Origin: Frankiales bacterium
GTDB lineage: Bacteria > Actinomycetota > Actinomycetes > Mycobacteriales > SCTD01
DNA: 33,304 nt
Direction: 5' to 3'
Assembly: GCA_025465135.1 (NCBI GenBank)
Contig: JAODNA010000041.1
Span: 1-33,304, forward strand
Position numbers and translations under genes: made by a program. Below, piece by piece: positions 33,234 through 33,304 of the stretch. The stretch's first letter is position 1. Every line of letters starts with the position of its first letter. Under the pieces are notes generated by a model. It searched no databases. It had not been told where the DNA came from and was given only the letters and a program-made list of their open reading frames with translations.

Positions 33234-33304
33234 CGTGTGGCTCCTGGGGGATGGCGACGGACGGGCGGGCGGCGCGCGCCAGGTCAGTCGGTCGTGGGAG
33301 GCAC

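Overview
This is a very GC-rich segment with gene-dense layout, many 4-nt start/stop overlaps and GTG starts, and families typical of mycothiol- and F420-using actinomycetes: a maleylpyruvate-isomerase-type mycothiol-dependent protein, a Ddn-like deazaflavin oxidoreductase, a LAxTG sorting signal, and TAnnnT -10 boxes placed at the start codon. I read it as the chromosome of a high-GC actinobacterium and cannot assign a genus. All coordinates and motifs come from reading the sequence and the supplied ORF track. No searches were run.

Layout. (1) 1-518: no convincing gene; it opens with two copies of a 45-bp hairpin repeat. (2) 519-1805: a zinc-ribbon M48 membrane metalloprotease in locally lower-GC sequence. 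(3) 1875-8934: a selenium/formate module. tRNA-Sec (selC) and selD diverge from one short promoter region. They are followed, on the minus strand, by a three-gene formate dehydrogenase operon: catalytic subunit, four-cluster ferredoxin subunit, and NrfD membrane anchor. fdhD lies divergent to it. The catalytic subunit appears as two ORFs in the track only because an in-frame UGA codes for selenocysteine; a SECIS-like hairpin follows that codon. (4) 8931-11092: a small membrane protein and a coupled pair of bacterial PH-domain membrane proteins. (5) 11150-15995: a secreted BNR-repeat protein with a LAxTG anchor, a patatin-like phospholipase coupled to a PlsC-type acyltransferase, and a DUF2231-Rieske membrane protein. 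(6) 16055-22022, minus strand: a secreted ScyD/ScyE-like propeller protein; a TetR / diiron-MBL / mycothiol-dependent-enzyme operon with a perfect palindromic operator between its -35 and -10 boxes; and an alcohol dehydrogenase behind a zinc-ribbon SDR fusion. (7) 22120-25869, plus strand: hemerythrin, a second alcohol dehydrogenase, an atypical SDR, a 55-aa acidic protein missing from the ORF track, and a double-GNAT acetyltransferase. (8) 25869-27764: more copies of the hairpin repeat, in both cases between convergent genes, enclosing a Ddn-like reductase, a DinB/DUF664 protein and a HEAT-repeat protein. (9) 27769-33233, minus strand: ABC exporter, acyl-CoA dehydrogenase, small HTH protein, an unknown small protein and an ABC-F ATPase.

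How the parts work together. selC and selD supply the tRNA and selenophosphate needed to decode UGA in the formate dehydrogenase. FdhD supplies sulfur to its molybdenum cofactor. selA and selB are also required but are not in the window. The most distinctive non-coding signals are the interspersed hairpin repeat (six copies at three loci, in arrays of 2, 3 and 1), a recurring leaderless promoter pattern, and two convergent gene pairs that share a single CTAG as both stop codons.
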